A stretch of DNA of 64,000 nucleotides from Campylorhamphus procurvoides (lineage: Eukaryota > Chordata > Aves > Passeriformes > Dendrocolaptidae), in the NCBI GenBank assembly GCA_013396655.1, contig WBMV01000298.1, positions 2,845,430-2,909,429 of the forward strand, read 5' to 3'. Position numbers and translations under genes: made by a program. A model generated the notes under the pieces. The model was not told the origin of the DNA. It worked only from the letters and a program-made list of their open reading frames with translations, and searched no databases. Shown piece after piece: positions 11,573 to 25,800 of this stretch; the first letter of the stretch is position 1; the number at the start of each line of letters is the position of its first letter.

Positions 11573-13515
11573 TCATTTTGCTAAGTTACCCAAGCCAAAC
11601 TTTTTTGTCTCCTCTCATAAAAAAGAACTGCAAACTCATTTTCATCCAAGAGAGCAGATAATATTTTCCTGTGCCAGCCAAGAATTTGTAATGAGTGGTG
11701 TGTTTTAAACTCATGCAAATGTTTGTAAGAAGTACATTATCTTACTTACAGGTTGATATAAAATAGAAGCTCAGTAGATGGAGACACTTCACATTGAAAT
11801 GTGCACAGCAGAGTCCTGACAAATGAAGATATTTTTTTACTCCATTCAAAGTCAAAATCAGCCAAGTACAGATGACATCTGATCTGTACAATGTGACATA
11901 TCCTTCCTTGGAAAGGTGAGTCTATTCCTAAATCAACAGGAGGGAAATCATCTCTCATATAAATAAGTAAATTTTTTGGCAAGATGTCTGAGTCTGAGTG
12001 GATTAGCTGGAAACCTTTAAAGAAACAGTATTGACTGTAGGAGTTAGGGTGGTGTACTAGTACGTGGTTTCCACTGTGGGGCACAATGTGTGAGAAGGGC
12101 AGACAAAGAGACAGAATCAGTGAGGAGAGGGGTACATCTATGCTGGTAAAAAACAAAAGACTGGGACCAATGTTTGACCCTGAGGACAGATAGCATGGTA
12201 TTAACAAAACTCTTCTCTGCTTTGCTCCAGTGTCTTCTAGAGAAATCAGCCATGTACACACTACAGTCTACTTGGCATCCAGTCTCTTCTGTATCTTAGA
12301 TAGTGCCCACAAGACCCTATGACATAATTATTATCTTGTGTCACTTTTTTAATGACCAAGTCTCTGAAATAACTTCAGGACTATGTGGCAGCCTATCACT
12401 GTCATACCACTGGAGTATGAAACTGGAGGGTTTGTATCATGTTCTCTAGGAAGCAAAAGGGTACAAAGCCTATTAGAAGACTGCTGGGAGTTGCACCTGA
12501 TAGTGCCTTTCTAATTGACTGCCAGATAAGATTTCCAGATTGAGCTACTCCCAAAACCGCATCTGGGTTTTTATCTTGCAGAGAATAAGATAGAGTGGTC
12601 AAAGGCAGAGCCAGGAGTAAGCTGACAATTACATATCCATGCAGGCACTTCCCCCTCATGCCAGAGTTGCTTAGTTTCCTTAAAGTTTTTAATAGGACTA
12701 CCATAGAGTCTAGTGTTAAATCTCACTCCCTGGTCCTGTGTATTAACCAGAGTAGAGGTGTGTTTAGGAGACCCAGTGGGTGTACAAAAAGACTGTAGAG
12801 AAGAAATTTTTTTTCTTAGATACTGATCTTGGTACCAGCAGTTTAGCCAGTTGTGCTTGGTTTCTATAAATATTTGCAATAGTGACATCTGCTTTACAAT
12901 TGGAATTAGTAATTAATTCCTTTCTTTTGACTTAAGCATCAAAGTAACTAACTAAAAGGCAGTGATCTCACACTTCTCTTACGTAGCAAGACATTCATTT
13001 AGATTGGTAAAGGGGCAACAAATTGTTTGCTTGGGATTTTAACAACTGTCCCACTTTCCTAGGACAGCCAAAGGAGAAAGGACTGTATTCCCATGGTAGC
13101 GGCAAGACCTGCTTTGAGAGTTTGCACCACAAAGATCAGGAAAGGAACTAGTATGTTCCATGACTGTCTGGATTGTAGCAAGGTAGTAGATGCTGGTCCT
13201 GAATGCCCACAGGCAGTTTGCATCCATGCTAGTGTCTGCAGGCAACTAGAAGGCATCTCTGTCTGCAGGGAATGCCCCCTAGGACAAATGATTGCCAGCA
13301 CTACACCACAGAAGGGTAGCCCATCCAAAATAGTCCAGGCACAGCTTTGCTGTATGGTACTCACACTTCCTGGAATCACATTTGCCTCTTTCACAGTAGT
13401 GTCATTTATGCACCGCATAGTTCTGTGGTCATCTGATGAACACCTGTGTAATAGAAGAGATTCCTGTGCTTTATTGCTAAGTCTATTGGTTTGTACTTGA
13501 CATCGTTAAATGTGA
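11573..13515. other. Unassigned stretch with a run of minus-strand open frames
   Basis: The minus strand carries three fairly long open stretches in different frames: 12261-11746 (171 codons), 12888-12571 with 12704-12402 (about 100 codons each), and 13418-13059 (119 codons, open further upstream). I recognise no domain in any of them and see no splice-site pattern or promoter. They could be a decayed mobile-element or retroviral coding region, or chance. I have not called them genes. Confidence 0.3.
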
Positions 13516-13519
13516 TTCC

Positions 13520-13900
13520 ATCCTCTAACTCTTCTCCAATTCTCTTTTATATCCTGTGATTCTATTTTATACTGTAAATATTCAAATCCTTTTCTATGTA
13601 AATGTTGCCTCTCAATTTTGCATCATCATCAGATTTCATTAGGATGTGCACATTTTCACATGACAATATATACTACCTGAAAATATTAAATTAGAGGTTG
13701 AAATAGACCCAAACTGCTCCTGGGGGAAATTTGCAACATACTTCCCTCTAGTATTATGACTATTTTCAGTATAAACTCCTGTCATCTATGTTCTAACCAT
13801 CTTCTTTTCAGTTATTATATACAACCCCTTCTTCATAAAGTGATGATTATCTGTGTGGAATAGAAAGTGAATAAGCAACATTCAAGTGGATTAAAGCTAT
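13520..13900 (-). mobile_element. Probable old CR1 remnant, reverse-transcriptase region
   Basis: The + strand carries TTTTGCATCATCATCAGATTT (about 13616), AATATTAAATTAGAGGTTG (about 13682) and AAACTGCTCCTGGGGGAA (about 13712). These fall in the same order and spacing as the corresponding part of the clearer old CR1 at 5.2-5.95 kb (ATCATCAG..., AATTCGGGCCC, GAACCCTGTGGGAAC). No frame is left. The call rests on weak pattern similarity; adjacent sequence to about 14.5 kb may belong to it as well. Confidence 0.4.
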
Positions 13901-16900
13901 TGCATTTCAAGGGAAAGATAACACAGAGAAAATATTTTTAACTTAAAAAAAATTGTGTTGTTCTCATATAATCTACTGGTGAACACAAACCGCATTTTGT
14001 TCTATCATCCCATAGATAATAACCAAAAAGCAAGTAAGGTCAGCTTTGCTGCATAAGACCCACCTTCCTCTTTTCTGGTTCTCTTTTTGTTTATGCAGGT
14101 ATATTTAAAATCTACTATTTTAATTGCCTTTACAAGATCTAATTCATCTTAACTTCCAGGAAATTTTAATTTAGTCTACTCTTTTTGTCCTCCAGGAAAC
14201 TCTTCAGTCTCTTTCTGTATTTCACTACGGGTGTCTACTTATTTCTGATATACTTTTGATGTTCTTAATTGTCCACTTTTAATCTGAACCCTTTCATACC
14301 AGATTCCAGATAAAAAATCCATACGCCTTTTTGCAGTTTTGACTTCAGAACAATCCATTTCAAGCATTCCCTTCCCTAAGCACTTCAGTCCAGCCTGCCT
14401 CATTATGTAATTTTCTCAGCTAATCAAAATTTGCCCGTTTAAAATCCTCACTGTATGTACAGATAACCTTTGTTAATCCTTCTGTTTCATCACCAGTGTT
14501 TGCCAGACAACAACAAGCTCCTTGGCGAATTCTCTTAGTCTAAAAGATTATGAGCTCTTGTTAGTTTTGGCTATGGTTTAAGTGTCCAGATGAACGAGTG
14601 TGAAGGAAGTTGTCTTACCTGAGGCACCTCGCTTGCAGAGAAGATGAATGCAGTGCCCCTGGCTCTCCTGTCCTACCTGCATATATAGGCGTTTGACTGT
14701 TTTAAAATACATTGTTGTGTGGAGGGAGTCAAAAAATGTCTCTGTCTAAGATAGTTGCTGCCGGTTGCTCTTAGAGTCCCTGAAGAGAAGCAGACATTTT
14801 AAGTTGCAAATCAGAAAGGAATATTTATAATCCTTCCAGTGACTAATTTTGCATAGGGAGGCTAGACAGTTATCTCAGAAGTAGCCATCTACCCCGAAGA
14901 TAACTACTGTTAAAAGGAGATGAATCAAACTCCTGCCGTGCTTTAGCCAGTTGCTCCTGAAACAAACGATTGCACCCCTTTTAGTGCTAATGAAGCCTTG
15001 GAGTCTCTCTGCTACCTATTAATACTGCTGGAGACAGGATACTGGTTACTGGGGCCTTTGATATAATAAAGGGTGGCATGTTCTTACTGCAAACATTTTT
15101 CAAGATAATTATGTCACTTAGATTTTACTTCACTGATAATTAATAGTAGTGAGATTCTCCTGCTAGATAATAATTAGTATTATCTCTCAATAGTCTGGTA
15201 TATATTAAGCACAAAAGACAATACTTGCTCAAAATGAAGTGCTGGTCTGAATATCTGCTTTAAATTATATATTAGATTTTGTACAGGGTATGATAGTTTC
15301 TAGAGACCTCTATATTAGGCAGTGCATATAAGCTCGTGTATGTTCATACAACGTTACCTACTAAAGATAATTACTCAGTTGTCACACACTGCAAAAATGA
15401 TGTGCTAATAAACTTACACATATTTGTCTAAAACTTTATGGATCACTTAAATTTGCATGGCCATAAAAAAGGACACAATTGCTTTCTTCACACTGAATCA
15501 TCTTGATTAACCTTGCCTTCTATATTTTTAGTTAAGCAGACAATAAAAGATTAGAAATTTAACATGTCTTCTTCCTTCAAGCCAGAAATGGCTTTGATCA
15601 CCCGTATAAAAGTTTACTATTGGAAATAGTATTCTAACAATAAATAATGCAATTAAGCATTTGCTTTTGTTTGGTTATTTAATCTTTAGGTCAAACACAC
15701 CTTTTCTGTAAATGTATGTCCTGATTTGTTATTAATCAACTATGTGAAGTAATAAATGATTTCTGAAGAAATATGCCAACTTTTATTCTAAGGCTAAGGA
15801 GAGCAGAGAAAACTGCACTGACTATTGTATAGTAATGAAATACCTTGACATCTGGACCACTTTATGATTCTATTATATCTTCAGGCTGACATATAAAAGA
15901 ACAATAATACCAATATTAAGCATTATAAAAGTACTGAGTGCTACTGACATTTTGACATAAGAAAGCTTAAGGTGATATACAGATACTCAGTGCCAAAGGA
16001 TTACCTGACTTCCACAAGCTCAGCTGAGGGAAAAAAGTCTGGTGGGGTGGAGGTGAATTTCCCATAGCAAGTCGTGTGCAGTGATGGAAGGAAAGAGTAC
16101 CACCTCCATCTCAGGGTTAGGAATTTCTGCAGCAGGAAAGCTGCTCACAGCCTATTGAGCTGTACAGTCATGACATTTCTCAGGTAATCACTTTTCATCA
16201 GTTTAAGCCCTTCTTATCCTTGGGAATATTTCAGCAATATTCACAACAGGATTCAGGGTGTAATATTTGCAGAGGTGAGTAAATACTTACTGATTTCTTT
16301 TTCATCATAACTATGCCTGGTTTTTTATAAGTTCACTATTCATTGCTTTTCACTTAGATTGGGTAACTCTTCCCATCCTTTCTAATTATTGATTAAGCAA
16401 CAACTTTTAAAACAGTTGGGTATGAAACAATGAATAGCAAGTACTTTAGGGGTAAAAACAACAGACCTGTTTTTAATAAACACACAGCTATAACCATGAG
16501 GAATAGTCTAATGATTGTGATAAGCATTTAAACCACCATTATTTAAAAAAGGCAGTTGGAGTACAAGCATAATTGTACAAGGCAGTTCATTGGAATTTGA
16601 AAGTTCATGCAAGACCCTTTCTGTAATTTTTGGTGTAAAACTGACACAAACTTGAACATTATCTGGGATGGAAGTCGTCAAAACAGATTAGATTTTATAT
16701 TTGATTATATCAAAAGAGAGTCTAGTCTGAATTACCTGGCATTAACAAACAAAACTCAGAGCTATTTAACATAAATGTGCAGCAATTCTATTACAGACAT
16801 TACACAGTATTTGTCACTAAGTGATGTTTGAAGATTAGAAGCTAGGGAACTTCACAATCAGATGCATTAAATTCAGCTGTCAAGTAATATAGTGACTCAC

Positions 16901-19900
16901 AAGAGCTTAGAACAAATTTAGGAAAAAAAACCTCAAGTAATTCCAGTTCAGCATGTGTGTGAGAAAGAGCAGACTTTTGCCCATTGTGGCTATGATCTCA
17001 AGTACTAATCTGAAACACAAGTGAAAATACTTTACAAAGTTCCTGGTTAAGAATAAAGGAGGTCGAGGGGAAGGAAAATAAAATATTTTATTATTTTTTC
17101 CCCTCTTTATTTGTTTTTTCTCTGGCTTAAAATAGAGCAGAAGTGCCCCTGGGCTTTGAGCATCCTGTGAATTATCTTGAAATTTAACTAAACCAGACAG
17201 TACAATCAGTTCATGCTGTACTACCAGGTAGCTCTATGCATACTCCCCTGCGCGTTATTCCTCCTGCCACTCTTCAAAGGGAAGCTAAAAAAACAGATGC
17301 TGGATAGGGGGCAGGAGGCATCATCCCAGGCTCTTCATAGAGAATATACTCTTGACCCAGCTCTTTCAACTTAGTCACTCTGGAGCTAACAACACGTCTC
17401 CAGATTGCAACCCAGGCTCTCTTAGGTATTGCACGTAAAGACATCCTAGGACATACTTGCCTCATGCTACTTTTCATTTATCTCACTATGCCAGTTCAGG
17501 AGAGCATTACTGAAGCAGACTCATGTGGATTTACCCCTAGCTGCTTGAAGATAGAAATAATAATTAGACAAATGCCAGTTTCATTACTCCTGACCTCCAT
17601 ATATCAGTTCCAGATAAAAGAATAACTGCTCCATACTCTTAGATGAAAAACCATTTAGATCAAGGCTCAGCAAGAAGCCTTGGACAAACCTGATGTATCT
17701 ATTTAGAGCTATGACAGAGAAGAGCAATTTATCAACATCACTAAATCCTGATGAATGCCAAGACACACAAGCCTCCTAAATCAAATAAGGCCCTCAGCCA
17801 GGTTTTGTCTAATAATTGCTTGTTGAAAGCTAAATGTGAGGTAGGACATAATTAATTGGATTTTCCCTCCTTATAGCATAGCGTAGCCCTAGAGTGCAGG
17901 CCTAGAAGGTTTAGGATGTCATGCAGGAACAGGAAATTAACTTGCAGAAGATATAGGAATGGAATTCTCACCTTCTTCAGCAGGTAAGATCATGTGGGAC
18001 TTGATGGTTTTTTTGGTTGACTTTTACAGCCCTCAAAACCTGCTTCAAAAGTGAAGAGCTTTGCACTCCATCTGCTAATCCTGACTGTCCCATTTAGCCC
18101 AAATACTGTGAAATTTTATATATATTTGGCAGAGATATATCTCTATTTGTTTTAGGTACTATATGGTAATTTATTCCACCATAACAAGGTACTTATCTAG
18201 AGATGAAAGGGTTAAGGCACTATTTGGGGCTTATTAAGCAAATGCATGCACTATTTTGGCTTGTGAAACAAATGAAATCTTGCTCTGTCAGGGAACAAAT
18301 ACCATTCTGCATGCCCATGGATATATGTAATGCTGGGCAAGTCATTTGCCCTTTCTTTCTCTGTTCCCTTTTCTTAAATGGGAATATCAGTGCCTCACTG
18401 CAATGGATTTATGGAAGATGTATTTGTTAAAAATTATGCTGTAATAGTGGACCTATATAAATATCTTCCAACTAGAACAATGACACTAATATTCCTCTCA
18501 CATTTAACCAAGGTACAGAGCATATGGATGAACCTGCAGGACCTGTGACATCCAGCAAGTAGCAGGAATAAGTGACAGAGCGAGAGCCATCTTTACCTAG
18601 CTGGGGCCTGCACCTCATGTGTGGGGGGTTTGCCACTAGGACAAAAGTATTACACACAAACATACACAGGTATACATAGAGGAAGTATTCACAGAAATAA
18701 GTGAACTTGCTTTCTCTTATATCAGTTTCTCCTGTGCAGGGAGAAATGGGATCCTGAGAAACTCAATTTCCTTTCATTTGCCAGAAGACAGCTTTGCCTG
18801 AGAAACAAGCTTTCAAGCTAGAAGGCAGGCCAACTCTAATATTCACCCATCAGTAATCTCCTATAAGGATTATGCATTTTAAAAAGAGAAAGGTGTGTAT
18901 TCTGTGATGATCCTTTTACTTCCCAGCATTTTTCATAGTTGTTCTGTCAAAAAGTACTGCTTCTTTGAGAACAAGTCCTCATGCAAGTGTGTAGGTGACT
19001 AAGATTGTTGATGATTTTCAAAATCTACTGGTAAAAATATCCAAATCTCAGAAAAACTAAATCCCAGGCATCAAGGCAATGGTAGCCAAGATGCAGCTTA
19101 TATAGTTTAGCTGTCTAAAATGGAGGGCTTCCTGTTGTAAAAATGTTAGTCTCATTCTTGAAAACCATCATCTTAGGGAAAACAAAAAACTGAAACAAAA
19201 CCCACAATCAAATAGTAAACAAAAACCCCAAAACAAACAAGCAAACAAACAAAAAGGGAAAAAGAAATAAAATTAAAAGAAGACAGGAGGTGCACAGGTA
19301 ATACAGCCTAACCTTAATGAATGTTGAATTTCCACTGACTTGTGCCAGCATGTTGCCTGTGCCAGAAAAATGGCAGAAGATGATGTACAACACAATTAGT
19401 GCCTAGCTAGTGGAAGAAAAGAGAGATTAAAAGAAAATTTAGGGAAAGAGTCATCTGTTTCTTATCCTGCACATGAGAAAAGCCCATGGAACCTGGATCT
19501 TGTAGCCACGTGAAAAGTCACTCAGAATTTATATACCATCAGCTGCTACTGTCAACAACAAAGCAGGGCTGCTATCGACATTTCTGCAACCAGAGTGTGT
19601 GCTGTGAGCAGCAGGACACTGACATCCTGCCATAGTGGGTTTAGTGAAACTTATGGTGAGTCCATCCTCTCTGAATGGGGAGCTCCAAAAGTGTTTGAAG
19701 CTCAGCATAGCGGCTTCCACTCCATGATCTATGTTACCCTTTTCTGGGTTGAGTCAGCTATAGTAGGCAAAAATGAACACTTCAGAGGTTGAGCAAAACT
19801 CTGTTGAAAGGGATGAATGTAACAACTGCTCTTTGTTCAAGTTCATTGTAAGGAACTGCACGAGGGGCCTCATATGAAAACACAGCCACATGTTACCACT

Positions 19901-20025
19901 CTAAACAAACGTGTACCCTGTGAGATCCCACTCAGGAATTTGAACTATCTGGGTGGAGGACTTAGATGGGTGGAGGGCTTAGATAGGTGGAGTTTCTGTG
20001 AGTGCTTTGTGGATGTGTGTGGGTG

Positions 20026-20175
20026 GGACAAAGAGAAAGCAAAAGGGAGAGGAAAAGAGAAAGGCAGAAGGAGGAAGGAGGGGAGGAAGCAGGAAAAGAA
20101 CAGAGAGGATATGTTTGGGTTTTGTTGGGGTTTTTTTGTTGCTGTTGTTGTTTTTGGTTTTCAGGGGTTTTTTTG
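20026..20175 (+). repeat. Polypurine tract followed by G/T-rich tract
   Basis: About 20030-20108 is almost entirely A and G on the + strand (few interruptions), in GGA/GAAA-like units. About 20115-20175 is G/T-rich, with two GGGG-TTTTTTT tracts at 20127-20137 and 20164-20174 and a short TTG repeat between them. The several short open frames over this stretch are compositional artefacts. Such tracts can form triplex or slipped structures. Confidence 0.7.
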
Positions 20176-21489
20176 CAAGCAGATGTGAGCTTGCTTTGGT
20201 TGGGCTCCAAGCAGGCACAACTTGTGCCCACGCTATCAGCAAAGGCTTAGTAGCTCAGGCTTACTAACCATGGCTACACTGTTTATGGTTTGGAGCTGAC
20301 TCATACCATCCAGAGTAAAGGCTGACAATTGTGCAGTTAAAACCAGAAGAGACGAGAAAAACAATTACAGACGCAGGCAGAATAAGCAAGTTATGTCTTC
20401 TCAGGCAAGCATATAGGTCTTAGACTTGCAGCGAGGCACTGTCCATAAAAGTTTGAAGTAATCTTAGCACTGAGCCATGGGAATTCATCTTGCAATTCTT
20501 GGGCTCCAGCACAGGAATTTACCATTAGGCTACACGTGGTTTCTGGAAAAACTTCTGTTCTTAGTTTTGAAACTAGAGGACGCTCTTCAGTTACCTGCTC
20601 CACAAGTGAGCTAATCCTTATTGCTACTACAGCAATTAACTTTGGTTTTCAGCCATGAGATTCTGTTTGTCTAATATTTCTGTACTGACGTCATTGTGTG
20701 ATATTGTCTAAATCCAGCTGATGTGCATCAAATCATATACAGACATACATATTTAAAAAAAAAAAGGAAAACTATTATTTTAGGCCTCAAACTTGGATAA
20801 AATATGTGCAAGTCCAAAATGACAATCTGAAACAAATCTTTCAGCTTTCTTCTGAAGGTGTATGTGAAGCATCTCAGCACCTATCTCACACCTGTACTAG
20901 CTGGGGTAGCAAAACCATGATGTTCCTTTATCTCCCTGAGAAGAAAGAGGCAATACAGTCAGGAAGCTCAGTTGACCTTAGCAAAACATCTGGAATTTGA
21001 GCTCTGCTTTTACAATTTCTGCATTTTATAAGAAACAGTCAGTGAAGAAAATTCATGAAGAATCCTTGGAGCAAAAATTAAAATCTAGATATTCCCCCTC
21101 CTGGGTAAAGACCCTAAGGCTCTGAAGCCTAGGCTCACACCCTCTTTTCCACTGGGTGGAACTCAAAGACTTTTTTTATTCTTCTGGTGCTGATAAATTA
21201 TTGGCAGTTGCAACTCCAACAGGTTGTAGATGACCAGAAATCCTAGCTAAAAGACCAATGACCTCAAATTTGTTGATCTGCTCCTCTTCTTTTAAAAAGA
21301 CATTGCTGCCGTATGGCCTGAAGAGAGGAGAGGTATTTAAAGGGAAACAAAGACACAGACAAAGCTGCAGAGGTGGGCTTGAAGCTGTGATCCTATTCAT
21401 TTCCTTTCTGAGGACCAAGACAGACTTTCAGTGAAGAAGCCAGAGAAACCTTAAATCAACAATGTAACTTTTTAGCATGTATCTGATTC

Positions 21490-21680
21490 TGTATAGAAAA
21501 TATGATATCTCATATGCAACATATCGTACAATAATATATTACAATATCTGTGAGGGAATGTATGTTATATTACATTTCTATTATATTACACATTTTGTAT
21601 AATGTTATATGTACAAAAATACGTATATATTTATAAAAATGTGTATGTATATATATAAAAATTATACATATAAACATAAA
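21490..21680. repeat. AT-rich low-complexity block
   Basis: Dense ATATAT, TTATAT and ATAATATAT words with almost no G or C, ending in a short TATATA run near 21651. No fixed repeat unit was seen. Confidence 0.6.
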
Positions 21681-22652
21681 ATTCTAATTAAAGGGAAGTT
21701 AAAAAATAAATGACACTCAATATAGCAGAACAATCTCATCACCACCTCTTCCTTTAAAGACACATCTCTGTCATATAGAGGTAAGGTAGCAAAACACTGA
21801 GGCAGTTTAACTTTACGAAGTATAATGTAGAAGTGCTTTCAGAATCTATTAGCATACTGCACTCCAGCAGCTTTGATTTCTGCTCGCAAGAGTTAAGAAG
21901 ATATTCACTCAATCAGTACAGCTAGGCTCAGTTTACCAACTTCTTTTAATACTTTAACATCTTTGTTGGAAACTGTACTGTGAACCCTACAAATCAATCA
22001 TCACAACTTCTGCTGGCAATTAAGATGAAGAAAATTAAACCCAGGAGACACACTGCTTGTACATACAAAGCTGATGCCCATGGGGGTGATTGCTTCACCT
22101 ACTAGAGCATGCCAAAAACATCTCTTAAGGCTTTACATCACCATCATGCTGGAAGAAAAAAAAAAACAACACAAAACAAAAACCAAACAATTCTATGAAG
22201 TGGTAGTATATTTGATGTATGTTGTAGACCTCTTCAATTTGCAGTGAGAAGGCTCTGACTTTAGCATTGCTACAGCAGTAAAGGCCATTCCAGGTGCATT
22301 GCCCCAGCTGTGGACACCTGTTTGTTAAACAAAAATGAACAAACAAAAAGAGATCCTCAGTCAACTCCAGCTAACTCTCTTCTCACTAAAATTCTACACT
22401 GTCTAAATCCCAGATGTCTAAATTAGCAACTAGAGGATGCCTTCAGCTTGCCGCTGAAAACACTTGTTACTCTATTTGCTAACTTCTACTCTTCACCCAG
22501 CTGTACAGGTTTCCCTAAGATAACAATGCTTGCAATAGATAATAGTTTATCATTTGGGAAATAGAAGAAACAATATGAATTTTCTGGAAGGTTGGGTTCT
22601 TTTCTGTTTGTTTCAAGGTATTTACAGAGTTAGTCATGCCTATTGGTAAACT

Positions 22653-22868
22653 TTAAGGAAGAAATTTTTTATGGAGAGAGTGATTAGGAATGGGAATGGG
22701 CTGCCCAGGGAGGTGGTTGATTTATCATCCCTTGAAGGTTTGTAAGGCAAGACTGGATGTGGCACTTAGTGCCGTGGTCTGGCGAGCATGATGGTTGGAT
22801 CAAAGGTTTGACTTGATAATCTTGGAGGTCTTTTCCAACCTCGTTAATTCTATGATTCTATGATTTTA
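22653..22868 (+). mobile_element. CR1 LINE, short 3'-end fragment, relatively young
   Basis: The sequence starts with AAGGAAGAAATTTTTTATGG and continues with GGGCTGCCCAGGGAGGTGGT (peptide GLPREVV, end of ORF2). It then has GATGTGGCACTTAGTGCCGT and GGAGGTCTTTTCCAACCTCG, and ends in the 8-bp tail repeats ATTCTATGATTCTATGATT. This is a severely 5'-truncated copy. The well-kept tail and low divergence from the avian pattern suggest later activity than the 5-14 kb remnants. Confidence 0.93.
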
Positions 22869-22869
22869 A

Positions 22870-25800
22870 GTATCATACATATTTTCAAATGTTTTTCATC
22901 TTTGCAGTTGTCAGGGAAAAGATTTGTTGAAGGGGTCCACTGTGGCCTCACTTTGCTTCTATCAAAGACAAAGATTTCATTGTTTTCAGTGGCACCAGAT
23001 AGTTGACATCAAATCTTTGGGAAATACCACCAATGATGTCTCCTCAGTTTCAAGAGGATGCATGATGTAAAGTTGTATGGGTTTAGGGGGTGGTGATGCT
23101 TCTTTCATTTTTGTTTGGTTCCACTTATCTTGGGGTGTTAGGAACAACTTGTGGTAGAAAAAGGATGTACTAGTTATATTCTCATGTCTGTTTTTACTAG
23201 AGGGGATAATTACAAGATTAATTCAAGGGGAAAAAAAAAGGTCTGCATGTAATGAAAAAGTAAAGAATGTGTGCAAACATGCTGTAAAGAAAAAAGATTT
23301 GTAAATACAGCCATATCTAGTATGCCAAAATTGTTATAAAGATACCTTATTAGAACATACTGTGCCTGCATGCATATACAGGTTTTACGGTTTGTTTTTT
23401 TCAATAGTGACAAAATTTCACTGACAAATGCTATTTCGGCACAATGAGTATATACTGTTTACTGTACAGGACCAAGCACTCCTCCAGTAATGGCTCTGTG
23501 GAGCAAAACTTATTTTCAGTGATGATTCTAAAGCAGCATTCTGGAAATCTTTTTGGTTTTGTTTTTTTTTTAAGTAACTGTTCAGAAGATGCAATTTAAA
23601 AACCCCGTAAAATGATACAGTACCTTCATTTCCTCAGTTTCACTAACTGTTCCTCATGTCTTTGCTGAGTGCTACAGCTAGACTTTGATATATCAACAAA
23701 CATAATTTATGACTTTGTGGCTGGTTTATATGTTTACTTACAGGTTAATGTGTTTACTTTCTACATTATCTAGCAGTTCATTTAGGATTTCCCATTTAAA
23801 TTACCCCAGCTATTTAAAGGCCTTATTTGATAAGGTTTCCATTGCATTGTCTTTTTCTTCCTGTCAACGCAATCAATGATTTATTGACATATTTATCATA
23901 AAATATACACAAAAAGGGACAAGCACAGTTAGCCCAGGAAAACTGAAAGACTTAATTAATATATATAAAGATTTAATTAATATATATTAAGATTTAATTA
24001 ATATATATTTACACTACTTCCTTGCTACAAAATAGCCAATGAACTAACCTCTACACTCCTAGTACAAACTTACGAAAGACTGATGCATATCATATTTAGT
24101 ATCTAACCACAGACCCTTACGCAGTAGGAGATGCAGGCTCAGTGCAAAGGAAGGGCAAGAGCAATCTCGTTGTTAAAATTTCAGGAACTCTGTGCCAGAC
24201 CACTGTAGCTACAGTTTGTGTTCTCCTGCATGCTTACTATACTTCCAGTCTGAGGCAAAAGAATTGTTTGCAGAGAAACTCTAAGCAAAGATTGTAAAGA
24301 GTTAGTAATCGGGGATGCAGAGGAACTCCTTTTTTCTTTAGCTAGTCCAGAATTTAAACAGAACATTATGAGCATTGGCTTGAGCTGCTCAAACTGTCAT
24401 TAAATGAGAAGCTCAGAAATATTGTTCCTGTGTTGTAGCAGCATTTTGTCATTAGTCAAGGTGGATTCTTCACATTTTCAATTTAGATGAACTTTATACA
24501 GTGTCTACAACAAAAAAGACCACTTACCTTTTACAGATATAAATAAATGTATACATAGCACATTTAGGGAATTTTTTAACAACTATTAAATTTTAGCTGA
24601 TCTACTTAGGCCTTTTATAACAATAGTACCTACAGTTAAATTCTTACTGCTTATTGATAGAAGGGCTTAATGCTGGGAACACTTTTGGGGTTTTCTTGGT
24701 TTTATTTTTTCTCATTGTATGTTAACAGAGGACCTATCACTAACCTAAACTTATCTTCAAATGAAGATTGATTTTAAAGTTTAAAAGAAACTTTTCCCTG
24801 TTTTTGTCTATCACATGTAGTATTGCAGAGAACTGTGAGGGAAATGCCACTCTATAATTCAGGGAAATAATAATCTAGGTATATGAATCTCTTTCCAATA
24901 TTTACGTGGTTTTTGCAATTTCAGAGGGTAATTCAGGACCTCAGCAGGATGAAGTATGTCTTACAGCCACCCAACTCTCTACATCAGTTAAAGAGGATGC
25001 TCAGGGAACATGGTTTTCTGTGTACACACAGCCAGTTCTGGATGTGGCTAGGCTGAGTGAAGAACACTTAGGGCACCCCTAGCTGCTCATTACCACTCCC
25101 ACCATGGATTTCCACCTCCCAGGTTCTGCCAGTGTAACTTGTCTGGTTGCTCCCCAATCTGTGTTGAAATGAGCCAGGCCCACTCACTTTCAATGACAGG
25201 TCTTTGCAGGTCCATTTTGGTTTGCCCAAACTGAAACAGAGAGTGACTTTTTGAAAGATTGGGCCAGCAGAATTGAGGGCAGCACTTTTCAGAGGATTTT
25301 TATGGGTAATGGGTGGAGGGCCCCTTGACCTAGCAAAGCTTCTGCTGCTGGTGCCTTTTTGTCTGATGGCTTCAAAGCAGGGCAAGTGCTATAGTACTAT
25401 TGCAGTTAGTTCCAGCAGCAGCTAAATGAGGTCTATTGCCCTACTGCATTAACTAGAGTTTAGTATTTCCCCAAACCCCACACTGTATCTGTGATTGCTG
25501 TCAGTGACAGTTTTTAAAATGGTTTGATTAATTAAATACCTATACATACTTGTGTTTCTAACCTAACTGCTTTGATAAGTAGTGAACTAGGGTGTGGCCA
25601 CATGAATTGGTATATTGATAGACCTGAGAGGAATCTCTAGCTTCACCTGGTTTGGTGGTAGGTGGAGAAAAACATGAGATCTTTGTTAAAGCCTTCTGAA
25701 AAACAGTCAGGTCTACTTTTGCCTGCTTGATGTACACCATAATGTGAAAAAGCACTTCAGTGCACTTCTCTTTTCTCATTTTTTAGCTACTTCACTATAG

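Larger units (their letters stand above)
13901..22650. other. Intergenic; low-complexity tracts only
   Basis: No gene supported. The stretch includes an A/C-rich run at about 19180-19270, a purine-rich tract followed by G/T-rich sequence at 20026-20175 (listed separately), and an AT-rich, TATA-repeating block at about 21490-21680. The block at 14880-15200 has many homeodomain-like TAAT cores and could be a conserved non-coding element; this was not tested. Confidence 0.5.

Noticed and set aside
13093..13500. 135-codon + strand open frame rich in cysteine (CLDC, CRQLEG, CRECPLGQ)
   Set aside because: The cysteine spacing fits no zinc-finger or growth-factor module I know, no splice or promoter context is present, and a similar frame is open on the opposite strand. 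Listed only as part of the unassigned cluster.
23948..24010. CRISPR-like array
   Set aside because: Units are contiguous with no spacers, and the genome is clearly vertebrate.
25068..25385. 105-codon minus-strand open frame
   Set aside because: No recognisable domain, no exon borders and no partner exons; probably chance.
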